Counted from the stretch's first letter, positions 8,653 to 20,127 are shown. The stretch is DNA of 64,000 nt from Persephonella marina EX-H1 (GCF_000021565.1 NC_012440.1:1628210-1692209), one strand, 5' to 3'. The notes: generated by a model not told the origin, from the letters alone. Numbers and translations: made by a program.

Positions 8653-10959
8653 TCACAACTCAAGCTCCTTTCCGTATTTATCCCTCAGGATCTGTGCAAC
8701 CTTAACCATATTCTTTAACGCAGGAATGGTCTCCTTCCAGTCTCTCGTTTTTAGACCACAGTCAGGGTTTATCCATATGAGATTTTTGTCTGTAACCTTT
8801 ACAGTTCTCTCAGCTATCTCAAGCATCTCCTCAACTGAAGGTATCCTTGGAGAGTGTATATCGTAAAGTCCTATACCAATTCCGTGGTCGTAATTAAAAT
8901 CCTCAAAAGCCTGAATTATCTCACCTTTTGATCTTGAAGCCTCTATTGATATAACATCAGCATCCATCTGGTATATCCATTCTATTATCTCATTAAACTC
9001 TGAGTAGCACATATGTGTATGTATCTGTGTTGTTTTCTTAACTGTGTGATTTGTCAGTCTGAAAGCCTTTACAGCCCATCTCAGATAGTCTTCCTGTTTT
9101 CTCTTCTTTAAAGGCAGTCCTTCTCTAAATGCCGGTTCATCAATCTGTATAATCTTTATACCAGCCTTTTCAAGATCAAGAACCTCCTCTTTTAGTGCGA
9201 GGGCTATCTGGAATGCTATCTCCTTTTTAGGTATGTCCTTTCTATAAAATGACCAGTTAAGAATAGTTACAGGACCAGTTAACATTCCTTTTACGGGCTT
9301 GTTTGTGAGACTTTGAGCGTATACTATCTCCTTAACTGTCATGGATTCAGGTCTTGATACATCACCGTATATTATAGGTGGTCTCACACATCTTGTTCCG
9401 TAAGACTGAACCCAGCCGTTTTTCGTGAACGCAAAACCTTCCATCTTTTCACCAAAGAACTCAACCATATCAGTTCTCTCAAACTCACCATGAACAAAAA
9501 CATCAAGACCTATCTCTTCCTGTATCTCAACAGCCTTTTTTATCTGATCTTTTATGAATGATTCATACTCAGCCTCTGTTATCTCTCCTCTTCTGAACTT
9601 TGCCCTTACCTGTCTGACCTCCTTTGTCTGAGGAAAACTTCCTATCGTTGTTGTAGGAAACTTGGGCAGTCCTAAAAGCTCCATCTGTGATCTGTATCTC
9701 TCTCTGAAATCATCCTTTCTTCTGATCTCAATACTTTCAATCTCCTTAACAGATCTTTTCACATCCTCATTTATGAATATACTTCTTATCTCTTCTATAT
9801 TCTGATCTGGAACTTCCTTACCTTCATTTATTATCTCTTTCAGTATCCTGAGCTCATCTATCCTTTCTGATGCAAATGAGAGCATCTTTAACAGATTCTC
9901 ATCAAGGAATCCTTTTTCTGACTCTATTGTAACAGGAAGATGGAATAGAGGTGATCCGTTTGATATTATGAGCCTGTCTTCAGAAACGTGTCTTCCTATT
10001 GTTTCCAGCTGATCCAAAACCTTCCTGTAGTCCGTTTTCCACGGATCTCTTCCTGATATAACCCCAGCTATAAGTTTTTTATCGTCAGGAAATCCGTATC
10101 TTTTCAGATTCTCAAGATTTTCATCATTAACAACAAAGTCAAGACCTATTCCTGTTACAGGAAGTGAGAAAACGATCTTTTCAAAGTTATCTAAACTCTC
10201 GTAGTATGTGTGAAGATGTATCTCCGTTTTATCTATCCCATCTGTAAGTATCCTGTACGCCTCTAAAAGTGTATCTACATCCTGATCAGTTATATCAAGA
10301 ACAAGGGCAGGCTCATCTAACTGGACAGCTTTAACGCCTTCAGACTGGAGTTCTTTAAGTATCTCATTGTAAACTTTTGCCAGTGAGAGAACCATAGGTC
10401 TGAACTTCTCAGAATCGTATGATCTGATCATATTCATTAAAAGTGATCCTTCCTGTCTCTCATAGACCTTTCCAAGGTATACATACGTGAAAGGTCCAAC
10501 AATAACCGGTTTTGTCTCAATGCCTCTCTCTTTTGCCCATCTGTAAGAGTCTAAAGGTCTGTTTTTTATAAGTCTGAAATTACCTGTCAGTTCTGGAACT
10601 ATGTAATGGTAGTTTGTATCAAACCATTTTGTCATCTCACAGGCGATCGCACTCTCAGAGCCTCTTGCCATTGCAAAGTACCTGTCTGTATCATCCTGTA
10701 TATTCCTGAATCTATCCGGGATAATATCAATCATTGTTGATATATCAAGTATAAAATCATAAACAGAGAAATCATTTGAAGGTACAAGATCAAGATCACC
10801 TTTTTTCAGAAACTCAAACCTTTCCTCATTAACCTTTTCAAGACCTCTGTACATCTCATCCTTATTTATCTCCCCTTTCCAGTATCCTTCAACATACTTT
10901 TTCAGCTCCCTGTTTTTTCCTATCTTCGGGAATCCAAAAGCTGTAGTTTTTATACCCAT
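8653..10959 (-). CDS. metE: Cobalamin-independent methionine synthase
   Basis: Transfers methyl from 5-methyl-tetrahydropteroyl-triglutamate to homocysteine. 768 residues, two-barrel enzyme of normal length. The N-terminus is GIKTTAFGFPKIGKNRELK. The catalytic C-terminal half has TTIGSFPQT, GMLTGPVTILNWS, the zinc ligands in HTHMCYSEF and NPDCGLKTRDW, and QIDEPAFREGLP. The start is the ATG at 10959, preceded by AGGAGG; a longer frame reaching 11025 would run through the promoter and operators and is rejected. A 17-bp-spaced promoter and two perfect operators lie just upstream (separate entry), so it is predicted to be repressed by the adjacent divergent Fur-family protein. Confidence 0.97.
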   Translation of the reverse strand: MGIKTTAFGFPKIGKNRELKKYVEGYWKGEINKDEMYRGLEKVNEERFEFLKKGDLDLVPSNDFSVYDFILDISTMIDIIPDRFRNIQDDTDRYFAMARGSESAIACEMTKWFDTNYHYIVPELTGNFRLIKNRPLDSYRWAKERGIETKPVIVGPFTYVYLGKVYERQEGSLLMNMIRSYDSEKFRPMVLSLAKVYNEILKELQSEGVKAVQLDEPALVLDITDQDVDTLLEAYRILTDGIDKTEIHLHTYYESLDNFEKIVFSLPVTGIGLDFVVNDENLENLKRYGFPDDKKLIAGVISGRDPWKTDYRKVLDQLETIGRHVSEDRLIISNGSPLFHLPVTIESEKGFLDENLLKMLSFASERIDELRILKEIINEGKEVPDQNIEEIRSIFINEDVKRSVKEIESIEIRRKDDFRERYRSQMELLGLPKFPTTTIGSFPQTKEVRQVRAKFRRGEITEAEYESFIKDQIKKAVEIQEEIGLDVFVHGEFERTDMVEFFGEKMEGFAFTKNGWVQSYGTRCVRPPIIYGDVSRPESMTVKEIVYAQSLTNKPVKGMLTGPVTILNWSFYRKDIPKKEIAFQIALALKEEVLDLEKAGIKIIQIDEPAFREGLPLKKRKQEDYLRWAVKAFRLTNHTVKKTTQIHTHMCYSEFNEIIEWIYQMDADVISIEASRSKGEIIQAFEDFNYDHGIGIGLYDIHSPRIPSVEEMLEIAERTVKVTDKNLIWINPDCGLKTRDWKETIPALKNMVKVAQILRDKYGKELEL

Positions 10960-10978
10960 GCTAACCTCCTTTTGCAAA

Positions 10979-11035
10979 TGCAAATAATTTGCAATTATTA
11001 TCACACAGTTTATTTTCAAATGCAAATCATTTGCA
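10979..11035. promoter_or_regulatory. metE promoter with two Fur-type operators
   Basis: Two perfect 7-1-7 inverted repeats of TGCAAAT-N-ATTTGCA lie at 10979-10993 and 11021-11035. On the minus strand a promoter TTGCAT (11020-11025), 17-base spacer, GATAAT (10997-11002) fits between them. One operator covers the -35 and the other covers the start-site region, an arrangement suited to repression. The second site is also upstream of the divergent Fur-family gene, suggesting autoregulation. A third, slightly degenerate copy precedes the TonB receptor. Confidence 0.7.
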
Positions 11036-11108
11036 AAAAATATACAGATCTATATTTTTATACTTAAGATGTTAAAATATTTAATCTAATTTTTAACGGA
11101 AGGTGCTG

Positions 11109-11522
11109 ATGGGAGAGAAACTTTCAATTCCAAAAGGATACAGACAGACAAAACAGAGAAAAGCTATCCTTGATATTCTTGAAAAGGCTGAGTTTCCAAT
11201 ACATGCTGAGGATATATTCTTAAGGCTTAAAGAAGGTGGGATTGATATAAGCCTGTCAACTATATACAGAAATCTTGAGATGCTCACAAAGGAAGGTCTT
11301 GTTGTTAAGTCCTATATGATGAATGAGGATAAGGCTAGGTTCGCCCTTCCTGACAAGAAAAACTACCTCGTTTGTGAGAAATGTGGAAAGATAGTGATAA
11401 TTGACAACTGTCCATTTGATAAGTTTAAAGAGGAGCTTATTGAGGTTCACGGATTTGATATTACAGGACACAGTATAGAGGTTTACGGTATATGCCCTGA
11501 GTGTCAGAAAAAATCAGAATGA
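11109..11522 (+). CDS. Fur-family metal-responsive repressor
   Basis: 137 residues from ATG 11109 (GGAAGG six bases upstream; a GTG two codons earlier is less likely). N-terminal winged helix with the Fur recognition segment ISLSTIYRNLEMLTKEGLV, then a dimerisation/metal domain with two CxxC knuckles (CEKC, CPEC) forming the structural zinc site. The usual His-rich sensor stretch before the first CxxC (HHDHL or similar) is replaced by KKNYLV, so the sensory site is not standard Fur, Zur or PerR. It sits between metE and a BtuB-like receptor, both preceded by the same operator, so it is the likely regulator of both. Which metal it senses cannot be told; zinc, cobalt and iron are all possible. 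Confidence 0.88.
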   Translation: MGEKLSIPKGYRQTKQRKAILDILEKAEFPIHAEDIFLRLKEGGIDISLSTIYRNLEMLTKEGLVVKSYMMNEDKARFALPDKKNYLVCEKCGKIVIIDNCPFDKFKEELIEVHGFDITGHSIEVYGICPECQKKSE

Positions 11523-12089
11523 TTTTTTAAAGGATCTTATTAAAACTGTGATGATAACAGCCTCAACAATTATAAGGAGAAAATGAAGGTAGTAAACCTT
11601 ATCCTGGTTTGATGTGATCCCGATCTGGTATTCAAGCATTTTATAAAACAGAAAGGATCCAGCCATACCTGAAAGATAACCTGCCTGTCTGTAAATATCT
11701 ATTATTGATAGAAGGTTCTTCTTCCTGACTATCAGTGTCTCAGCCCTCACAAGGTAGGCTCCAAATACAAAAGTCAGCTGGTAGCCTGCATAAACCAATA
11801 GAGCTGTCATATACGTGTACGGGTTTATCAGAAAGTATATAACAAGTAAAAATATTACAGCCTCAACAAATAGAGATATAAAAAAGAATTTCTGTATATT
11901 CATAAGTTTTTCATAAAACTTTGCGACAATAAGCATACCAACAGCTAAAAGTATTCCGCCTACAGAGTATATAGATGGTTTTAATGGTGCATAGATAGTG
12001 AATATTGATCCTATTGAAAGCCCCGTAAAGAAAGAGTTGAAAAATTTATACCAGATATAAGTACGGGGCTTTAGTGAGATTACCTTCAT
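11514..12089 (-). CDS. Small polytopic membrane protein, MFS-like
   Basis: 191 residues with about five to six predicted membrane helices (near 15-33, 40-56, 68-88, 92-112, 135-152 and 165-183) and basic loops, resembling half of a major-facilitator-type carrier but with no diagnostic signature that I can name. It lies 3 bases downstream of the TonB receptor stop on the same strand, so it is co-transcribed with it, and its 3' end overlaps the convergent Fur-family gene by 9 bases. Context suggests an inner-membrane step for the same ligand as the receptor (inference). Unknown otherwise. Confidence 0.7.
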   Translation of the reverse strand: MKVISLKPRTYIWYKFFNSFFTGLSIGSIFTIYAPLKPSIYSVGGILLAVGMLIVAKFYEKLMNIQKFFFISLFVEAVIFLLVIYFLINPYTYMTALLVYAGYQLTFVFGAYLVRAETLIVRKKNLLSIIDIYRQAGYLSGMAGSFLFYKMLEYQIGITSNQDKVYYLHFLLIIVEAVIITVLIRSFKKSF

Positions 12090-12092
12090 CTA

Positions 12093-13931
12093 TCACCATC
12101 TCAGTTCAATTCCTGCGTATAAACTCCTTTCGGCTGTGGCGTACCCATCAACAGTCTGGTAGTATTTATCCGTTAGATTTACAACCTTTCCGTAAACTGT
12201 GATATTTCTGTTTATTCTGTAGTTTAAAAAGCAGTCTACCACAGTGTAGTAACCTGTGTTCACACCTCCTGTATCTTTTCTTTTTCCTACATACTCTCCG
12301 TAAAAGCCTATATCTAAATTTCTTGATGGATAGAATGAAAGCTCAAAACCTACCCTGTTCTGAGGTCTTCTTAAAAGCCTGTTCCCGTCTGGATCTTTTG
12401 GATCAAGGTATGTGTAGTTAACAGATATGAATGTTTTGAATCTTTTTATAAACCTGCTGTATTTTGCCTCAAAGCCTTTTATCTTTGATCTTCCTTTTAT
12501 GTTTTTGTATTTATATGTGGTGAAATCGTAATCTATAAGATCTTTTATACTGTACCTGAAGTAAGTGAGAGTTATATGTTTGCTTCCAAATGATATATCA
12601 TACTGTTTTGTGTTCTCAGGATTAAGGTCTGGATTTCCTGCGAAGCCATAAAGCTGAAAGATCGTAGGAACTTTGTAAGCTGTCCCGTAATTTCCTGAGA
12701 TAAAATATCTTTTTGATAATCTGTGTTTAAAGCCTATCTTGTAAGTTCCTTTATCCTTGAATGCAGAGTAGCTGTCGTATCTAAAAGATCCTGTGTAGGT
12801 TGTGTTTCCAGATCTGTAAACGGATGTGATAAAGTAGCCGTAGCTGTGGTATCTTTTATTAAGATCAAAACCTGCACTTTTACTGTTTATAAAATCCTGC
12901 CTTGTTATCCCGTAGATGATAAACCCTTTTCTGAAAGAGTATCTGTCCTTAAATGTGTAATCCCTGTACTCACCTTCATACCCGCCGTACTGGGTTCTTT
13001 TAAACTCAGATTTTGCCGCTGATACCTCAATGCTGTGTTTTTTTAGATCTTTTCTGTACGAAATCCTGTGGAAACGCTGTGAGATATGGTTGAAATACTC
13101 GGATATACCGAATCCAAAAGGATCATCGTAATCCTTTGCATCAATACCTGAGGCTGCATCGTAATGAACAACAGCATCAATATTCTTAAATACAAACTCA
13201 AATCTATCTTTATCAGTTATATAAAATGAAGTTTTAAGATTCAGTGTGTCATTTCTGAAAGGATCCCTCTCCCAGCCCAGCTCGTCCCATCTTTTGCCGT
13301 AGTCCGGGCTTTTCTTTGATGGTTCAGCAGCTGAAAATCCTGATGTTCTGAGGTGGTGAATACCAAGTAAAAGATCAATCCTGTCAGACCCGTAAGAGAT
13401 CGTTGTTCCATACTTTCTCGTTATATAACTTCCGTAAAGACCGTAAGTTTTTATATGGAAACCTTTCTCAGGTTTTTTACTCACTATATTTATCACACCA
13501 CCGACAGCATCGGCACCCCAGACACCTGACTGGACACCTTTTACGATCTCTATCTGCTGGATATCATCCATTAGAAAAAGCTCGTAAAAAGGGTTTCCTC
13601 CTATAGTTGTAGGATCATTTATCCTTATACCATCTATCATGAAGACTGTGTTTTCCGTTTTATTTCCCCACAGATAGATTGAGGTAGTCTGACCGAATCC
13701 ACCGTTTGAACTGAAACTTATCCCCGATCTGTTCTTTATAAGCTCTTTAAGATCAAAAGGCTTTTTCTCCTCTATCTCCTTTCCTGTTATTATCTCTGAA
13801 GGGGAGGTGATCTGCTTTATATCTGTGTAAGATCCATAAGCTGAGTAGATGGAGATATTTTCCAGTTCATATCCTTCTGATAAACTGATTATCCCTGCTG
13901 TCATAACTGCTGCAGATAATAGCTTCCTCAT
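12093..13931 (-). CDS. TonB-dependent outer-membrane receptor, BtuB-like
   Basis: 612 residues. Signal peptide (MRKLLSAAVMTAGIISLSEG), a plug domain (about 45-150; IDGIRINDPT, IVKGVQSGVWGADAVGGVIN), then a beta-barrel ending in an aromatic residue (ELRW) with the late motif VNLTDKYYQTVDGY. Plug and C-terminus most resemble vitamin B12/BtuB and related receptors. The start at 13931 is chosen because GGAGG precedes it; an earlier in-frame ATG at 13949 lies inside the operator. Two overlapping TATAAT boxes lie about 10-20 bases upstream of the operator. The ligand is unproven: cobalamin, heme, siderophore or a metal chelate are possible. Likely repressed by the nearby Fur-family protein. Confidence 0.9.
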   Translation of the reverse strand: MRKLLSAAVMTAGIISLSEGYELENISIYSAYGSYTDIKQITSPSEIITGKEIEEKKPFDLKELIKNRSGISFSSNGGFGQTTSIYLWGNKTENTVFMIDGIRINDPTTIGGNPFYELFLMDDIQQIEIVKGVQSGVWGADAVGGVINIVSKKPEKGFHIKTYGLYGSYITRKYGTTISYGSDRIDLLLGIHHLRTSGFSAAEPSKKSPDYGKRWDELGWERDPFRNDTLNLKTSFYITDKDRFEFVFKNIDAVVHYDAASGIDAKDYDDPFGFGISEYFNHISQRFHRISYRKDLKKHSIEVSAAKSEFKRTQYGGYEGEYRDYTFKDRYSFRKGFIIYGITRQDFINSKSAGFDLNKRYHSYGYFITSVYRSGNTTYTGSFRYDSYSAFKDKGTYKIGFKHRLSKRYFISGNYGTAYKVPTIFQLYGFAGNPDLNPENTKQYDISFGSKHITLTYFRYSIKDLIDYDFTTYKYKNIKGRSKIKGFEAKYSRFIKRFKTFISVNYTYLDPKDPDGNRLLRRPQNRVGFELSFYPSRNLDIGFYGEYVGKRKDTGGVNTGYYTVVDCFLNYRINRNITVYGKVVNLTDKYYQTVDGYATAERSLYAGIELRW

Positions 13932-13944
13932 CCTGCCTCCTTTA

Positions 13945-13959
13945 TGCAAATGATTTGTA
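13945..13959. promoter_or_regulatory. Fur-type operator of the TonB receptor
   Basis: TGCAAATGATTTGTA, a 7-1-7 inverted repeat differing at one position from the two perfect copies upstream of metE. It lies between the receptor's TATAAT boxes and its ribosome site, where binding would block transcription. Confidence 0.65.
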
Positions 13960-14041
13960 TTTGCAAGTTATTATATTATAGATTTTTCTCACTGTCCTGT
14001 AATATAATCAATCTTCCTTTGAGATTATAAGGAGGTAGGAG

Positions 14042-14758
14042 TTGTTTCGGTATATCTATCTTATACTGCTTGTTCTGACATTTACTGTTTTTTCTGAAGA
14101 GAAAAAGTGGGAGGTTCATATAGAGTTTGCCTATGTTAAAACATCAGGAAATACACAGACGGATACTATGGCGTCAAAGTTCAACGCTGATTATGAGCTT
14201 GATAAAAACAGATTTTATCTGAAAGGTGAGACTTTATACAAAAAGGACGATGGAAAGGAAAGTGCGAACAAGGTTATAACAGATGGAAGATGGGAAAGGG
14301 TTATACATGATGATCTTTTTGGTTTTTTAAATATAAGGTATGAGATGGACAAGTTCTCAGGTTATGAGTACAGAATATCAGGTGGTCCAGGTGTAGGTTA
14401 CGATATCATTGAGAGGGATGATATGAACCTTAAGTCCCTGATATCTGTGATTAACTATTACGACAGATTTGTTGATGGGGAGAGGAAAAGCGACAGCTAC
14501 TCCTCATCAAAGGTTGAGCTTTATTTTGACTGGGATATAAGGGAGGATCTTAAATATAGATTTGATATAAACTACATAGTATCACTGAGGGACAACCAGA
14601 ACTACTTTTTAAATGGTGAGACAGGCTTTGAGATAAAGCTTAACTCGGTTCTCTCTATGGGTGTATCCTACAAGGTTAACTACCAGAACAAACCACCTGA
14701 CCCTGATATAAAAAGAACGGATACAACATTACTAACATCTGTTATATTTGATTTTTGA
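14042..14758 (+). CDS. DUF481-type outer-membrane beta-barrel protein
   Basis: 238 residues with an N-terminal signal peptide (FRYIYLILLVLTFTVFSEE) followed by amphipathic strands ending in phenylalanine (VIFDF), as in outer-membrane barrels. Pattern matches the salt-induced outer membrane protein (YdiY/DUF481) family: GNTQTDTMASKFNADYEL, GRWERVIHDDLFGFLNIRYEMDKF, GPGVGYDIIERDDM. The start is a TTG placed after AAGGAGGTAGGAG. A TATAAT at 14003-14008 is a possible -10. It is divergent from the TonB receptor, separated by about 110 bases, and converges on the ATPase operon with one base between stops. Function unknown. Confidence 0.82.
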   Translation: MFRYIYLILLVLTFTVFSEEKKWEVHIEFAYVKTSGNTQTDTMASKFNADYELDKNRFYLKGETLYKKDDGKESANKVITDGRWERVIHDDLFGFLNIRYEMDKFSGYEYRISGGPGVGYDIIERDDMNLKSLISVINYYDRFVDGERKSDSYSSSKVELYFDWDIREDLKYRFDINYIVSLRDNQNYFLNGETGFEIKLNSVLSMGVSYKVNYQNKPPDPDIKRTDTTLLTSVIFDF

Positions 14759-14759
14759 T

Positions 14760-15035
14760 CTACCTGAAATCCTTTATATTTCTTTTGTAGAAAACCTGGT
14801 AAACATTGTATATTCCTATAAAAATTCCTACAAGAATGCCTGTTATCGTCCATGAGATCTTACCAACCCTGTATCTTCCATCAAGCCACCATCCTATATA
14901 CGCTCCTGCTATAACAGGGAGGAGAAATATAACACTTATACTTCCAATGTAAGACAGGGCGTACCATATATTTTTCTCCTTCTTCTTCTCAAGCCTCTCA
15001 ATTCTCTCTTTTATCTCTTTAAAGAAATCTCCCAT
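14760..15035 (-). CDS. atpQ: AtpQ/AtpZ-like small ATP synthase accessory protein
   Basis: 91 residues. A charged N-terminal helix (KEIKERIERLEKKKEK) precedes two membrane segments (about 28-48 and 60-82) with the ATPase_gene1 pattern GAYIGWWLDGRYRVGK. It is the last gene of the ATPase operon, where N-type ATPases carry atpQ next to atpC. The start ATG 15035 follows AAGGGGA and the atpC stop; a longer frame starting at 15056 inside atpC lacks a good ribosome site. Family members are thought to help assemble the membrane ring or import Mg2+/Ca2+; the role here is inferred. Confidence 0.8.
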   Translation of the reverse strand: MGDFFKEIKERIERLEKKKEKNIWYALSYIGSISVIFLLPVIAGAYIGWWLDGRYRVGKISWTITGILVGIFIGIYNVYQVFYKRNIKDFR

Positions 15036-15036
15036 A

Positions 15037-17606
<2,570 letters not shown>

Positions 17607-17610
<4 letters not shown>

Positions 17611-19094
17611 ATCTCTTCAGCCAGCTTTTTAAGTTTTTCCTTTATCTGTGAGGTTAACACTTTTGAGATCTTAATATCTTTCAGTATCTCAGGATGTTCA
17701 GTTTTTATCCTTTTAAGTATAAAATCAGCTCTGTCATTAACCTGATCCTCAGGTATGTTATCAAAGTATCCCTCATTTAACAGGAAGAATATCACAACCT
17801 GTTCTTCAACCTGATAAGACTTGAGTTTAGGCTGTTTTAAAAGCTCCCTCAATCTCTTCCCCCTTCTTATGATCTCAGCTGTCTCACCAAAAACCTTAAC
17901 ACCTAACTTTGTGAATATCTCAACCTCAAGAAACTGTGCGTAGTAAAGTCTGAGGAACTCAGCAACCTCCTTTAATGCCGGTATCTGGGTCTTCCCTCCA
18001 ATTCTTGAGACAGACCTTCCGACATCAACAGCAGGTCTCTGGTTTATATTGAAAAGGTTTGAATCGAGGTATATCTGTCCATCCGTTATTGAGATAACAT
18101 TTGTAGGGATGTAAGATGATATTCTCCCTGCCTGTGTCTCAACTACTGGTAGGGCTGTAATAGATCCACCATCCTTTATCTTACACGCTCTCTCAAGAAG
18201 TCTTGAGTGTATATAAAATATGTCTCCCGGGAAAGCCTCCCTTCCCGGTGGTCTTTTCAGAAGGAGTGATAATGACTGGTATGCAAAAGCATGTTTTGTA
18301 AGATCATCATAAACTATTAGAACATCCTTATTTTTATCAAGGAAGTACTCTGCTATAGCTGTTCCGGAGTAAGGTGATAAAAACTGGAGACCTGGATATG
18401 AGTCTGATGTTGCAGAGACGATAACTGTGTAATCCATAGCACCGTATTTTTTCAATGTTGTGTAAACATCAAGAACTGACTGTTTTCTCTGACCTATTGA
18501 TACATATATACAGATAACATCCTTATCTTTCTGATTTATTATAGTATCAACAGCTATTGATGTTTTCCCTGTTGAAGGATCACCAAGTATAAGCTCCCTC
18601 TGCCCTTTTCCTATTGGAAACATACAGTCAATAACCTTTATACCTGTGTAAAGCTGATCTTTCACAAAATCCCTGTCAAATAATGCCGGAGCTTCCCTCT
18701 CAACAGGATAGTAAACTGTTGTTTTTACAGGAGGCTTTCCATCAAGGGGTTTTCCAAGAGGATCAATTATTCTTCCTAAAAGCTGGTCTGAAACCGGCAC
18801 AGAAACTATATATCCTGTTCTGTAAACAGGTGTGTTTATCTCAACATTCTCCTCCTTTTCAAGTATTACAGCTGTTACCTTATCTTCCTGTATGTCTATA
18901 ACGATCCCTTTTAGGTTGTTGCTGAACCTTACAACCTCATAGAACATGGCATTTGGAAGACCTGATATTACAGCAATACCTTCCTCAACAGACTCAACCA
19001 CTCCCTGTTCCTTTATTACAGGCTTAAGACTGTATTCATCAACAGCTCTTTTTAAAGCCTCCCTGAACCTGTCTACACTATCATGAAGTCTCAA
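17607..19094 (-). CDS. atpA: F-type ATPase alpha subunit (N-type)
   Basis: 495 residues. Non-catalytic nucleotide-binding subunit with P-loop GDPSTGKTS (ordinary F1 alpha has GDRQTGKT), VSIGQRKQSVLDV, VLIVYDDLTKHAFAYQSLSLLLKRPPGREAFPGD and VVETQAGRISSYIPTNVISITDGQIYL. The start is TTG 19094 after GAGGGA, overlapping the atpF stop by 14 bases; no in-frame ATG fits. The N-terminal helix that would bind delta is present although no separate delta gene exists. Confidence 0.95.
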
Positions 19095-19836
19095 TTTTAT
19101 CCCTCAGCAGTGTTTCAAATACAGATATCTGACCTTCAAGTGATGCATCTATCATCTTTGATGCTATATGTATCTTAACACCTGCGATAAGATCCTTCCT
19201 TTCCTCAGTTTTTATTGTTACATCAATACCAAACATATCCTTTATACTCTTTTTGATACTCTCAATCTCTTCCTCTGATAGAGGGTAAGCTGTTTCTACA
19301 GTTACCGTATTTCTCTCTTTTAGCTCAGCTGCTATATCATCAATCTCTTCCCTGTTTACACTTTTTATCCCTTCAATAGCTATACTCAGTAGTTTTTTGT
19401 GTAGATTTCTGTCTGATATACCGGAGAGAAGTTTTGATACAAACTTTAATGCGTATCTTACAGTTTCTTCTTTAAGCTCGTTTATAGCCTCTTTCTTCTC
19501 TATCTCAAGTGATTCTAGGAATTTCTGTCTCTGGGCATCAAGCTCCTTTTTCATCTCACTGTAAAGTCTCTCCTTCTCCTGCTGAACCTCCTTTGCTATC
19601 TGTGCTATCTTTGTTTTCTTTAGCTCTTCCATCTCCTTCACAACCTGATTGTACTCATCCTTTATCTTTTTAAGCTTTGATTCAGCCTCTTCAGCTTCCC
19701 TTATCTTCTGGTCTATATAGCTTTTCCTTTTCTTTAAAACAGAGATAACAGGGTTGTAAAGGAGTTTTTTTAGTATCCATAAAAGAACAAAGAAGTTAAT
19801 AATCTCAAAAAGATATGTTAGTAGATCAAGCTTCAT
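19081..19836 (-). CDS. atpF: F-type ATPase b subunit with delta-like C-terminus
   Basis: 251 residues, far longer than the usual 155-170 for subunit b. N-terminal membrane helix (about 5-25), a long charged coiled coil (about 30-135), then a C-terminal region (about 140-251) that looks like the OSCP/delta C-terminal domain: NRNEL-like TVTVETAYPLSEEEI, DLIAGVKIHIASKMIDASLEGQI. The last segment matches the conserved delta ending (IGGxxIxxxxxxxDxSxxxxL). This would supply the stator tip, explaining the absence of a separate atpH. Confidence 0.85.
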   Translation of the reverse strand: MKLDLLTYLFEIINFFVLLWILKKLLYNPVISVLKKRKSYIDQKIREAEEAESKLKKIKDEYNQVVKEMEELKKTKIAQIAKEVQQEKERLYSEMKKELDAQRQKFLESLEIEKKEAINELKEETVRYALKFVSKLLSGISDRNLHKKLLSIAIEGIKSVNREEIDDIAAELKERNTVTVETAYPLSEEEIESIKKSIKDMFGIDVTIKTEERKDLIAGVKIHIASKMIDASLEGQISVFETLLRDKIETS

Positions 19837-19845
19837 CTTTTATTC

Positions 19846-20112
19846 CTATTTTGTAAAAAGATGTATAAATGGGTTTGCAAACAGTATTATCAGTGCTATA
19901 ACAAGAGAGTATATAGCAACAGACTCAACAACAGCAGCACCAATGAAGAAAAGTCTTATTATGTTGTTTGCCTGTTCAGGCTGTCTTGCCACAGACTCTA
20001 TGGCCTTTGTTAAAGCCTCTCCTTCACCTCTTGATGGCATCATTCCACCTATGGCTATTGTTAGACCTGCTGTGAAGATTGAGACTGCGGCAATAATTGT
20101 TAATGAATCCAA
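19846..20112 (-). CDS. atpE: F-type ATPase c subunit with two carboxylates
   Basis: 88-residue two-helix hairpin that forms the rotor ring. The polar loop ESVARQPE is intact. Helix 2 carries Glu63-Ser64 in VVESVAIYS, the essential ion-binding carboxylate. By alignment to the Ilyobacter Na+ c subunit, helix 1 carries Glu30 where that protein has Gln32, so each subunit has two carboxylates, a trait reported for N-ATPases. Val61, Ser64 and Tyr68 match Na+-site positions; the Thr67 equivalent is Val. TTG start after GGAGGGAG. Confidence 0.93.
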   Translation of the reverse strand: MDSLTIIAAVSIFTAGLTIAIGGMMPSRGEGEALTKAIESVARQPEQANNIIRLFFIGAAVVESVAIYSLVIALIILFANPFIHLFTK

Positions 20113-20127
20113 TTTAACTCCCTCCTT

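Noticed and set aside
10960-11025. Longer metE start adding 22 residues
   Set aside because: It runs through the promoter and operators; the internal ATG has AGGAGG and matches the family N-terminus.
10960-11108. B12 or SAM riboswitch upstream of metE
   Set aside because: The leader is under 150 bases, AT-rich, with no conserved B12-box or SAM-aptamer core; palindromic operators explain the space better.
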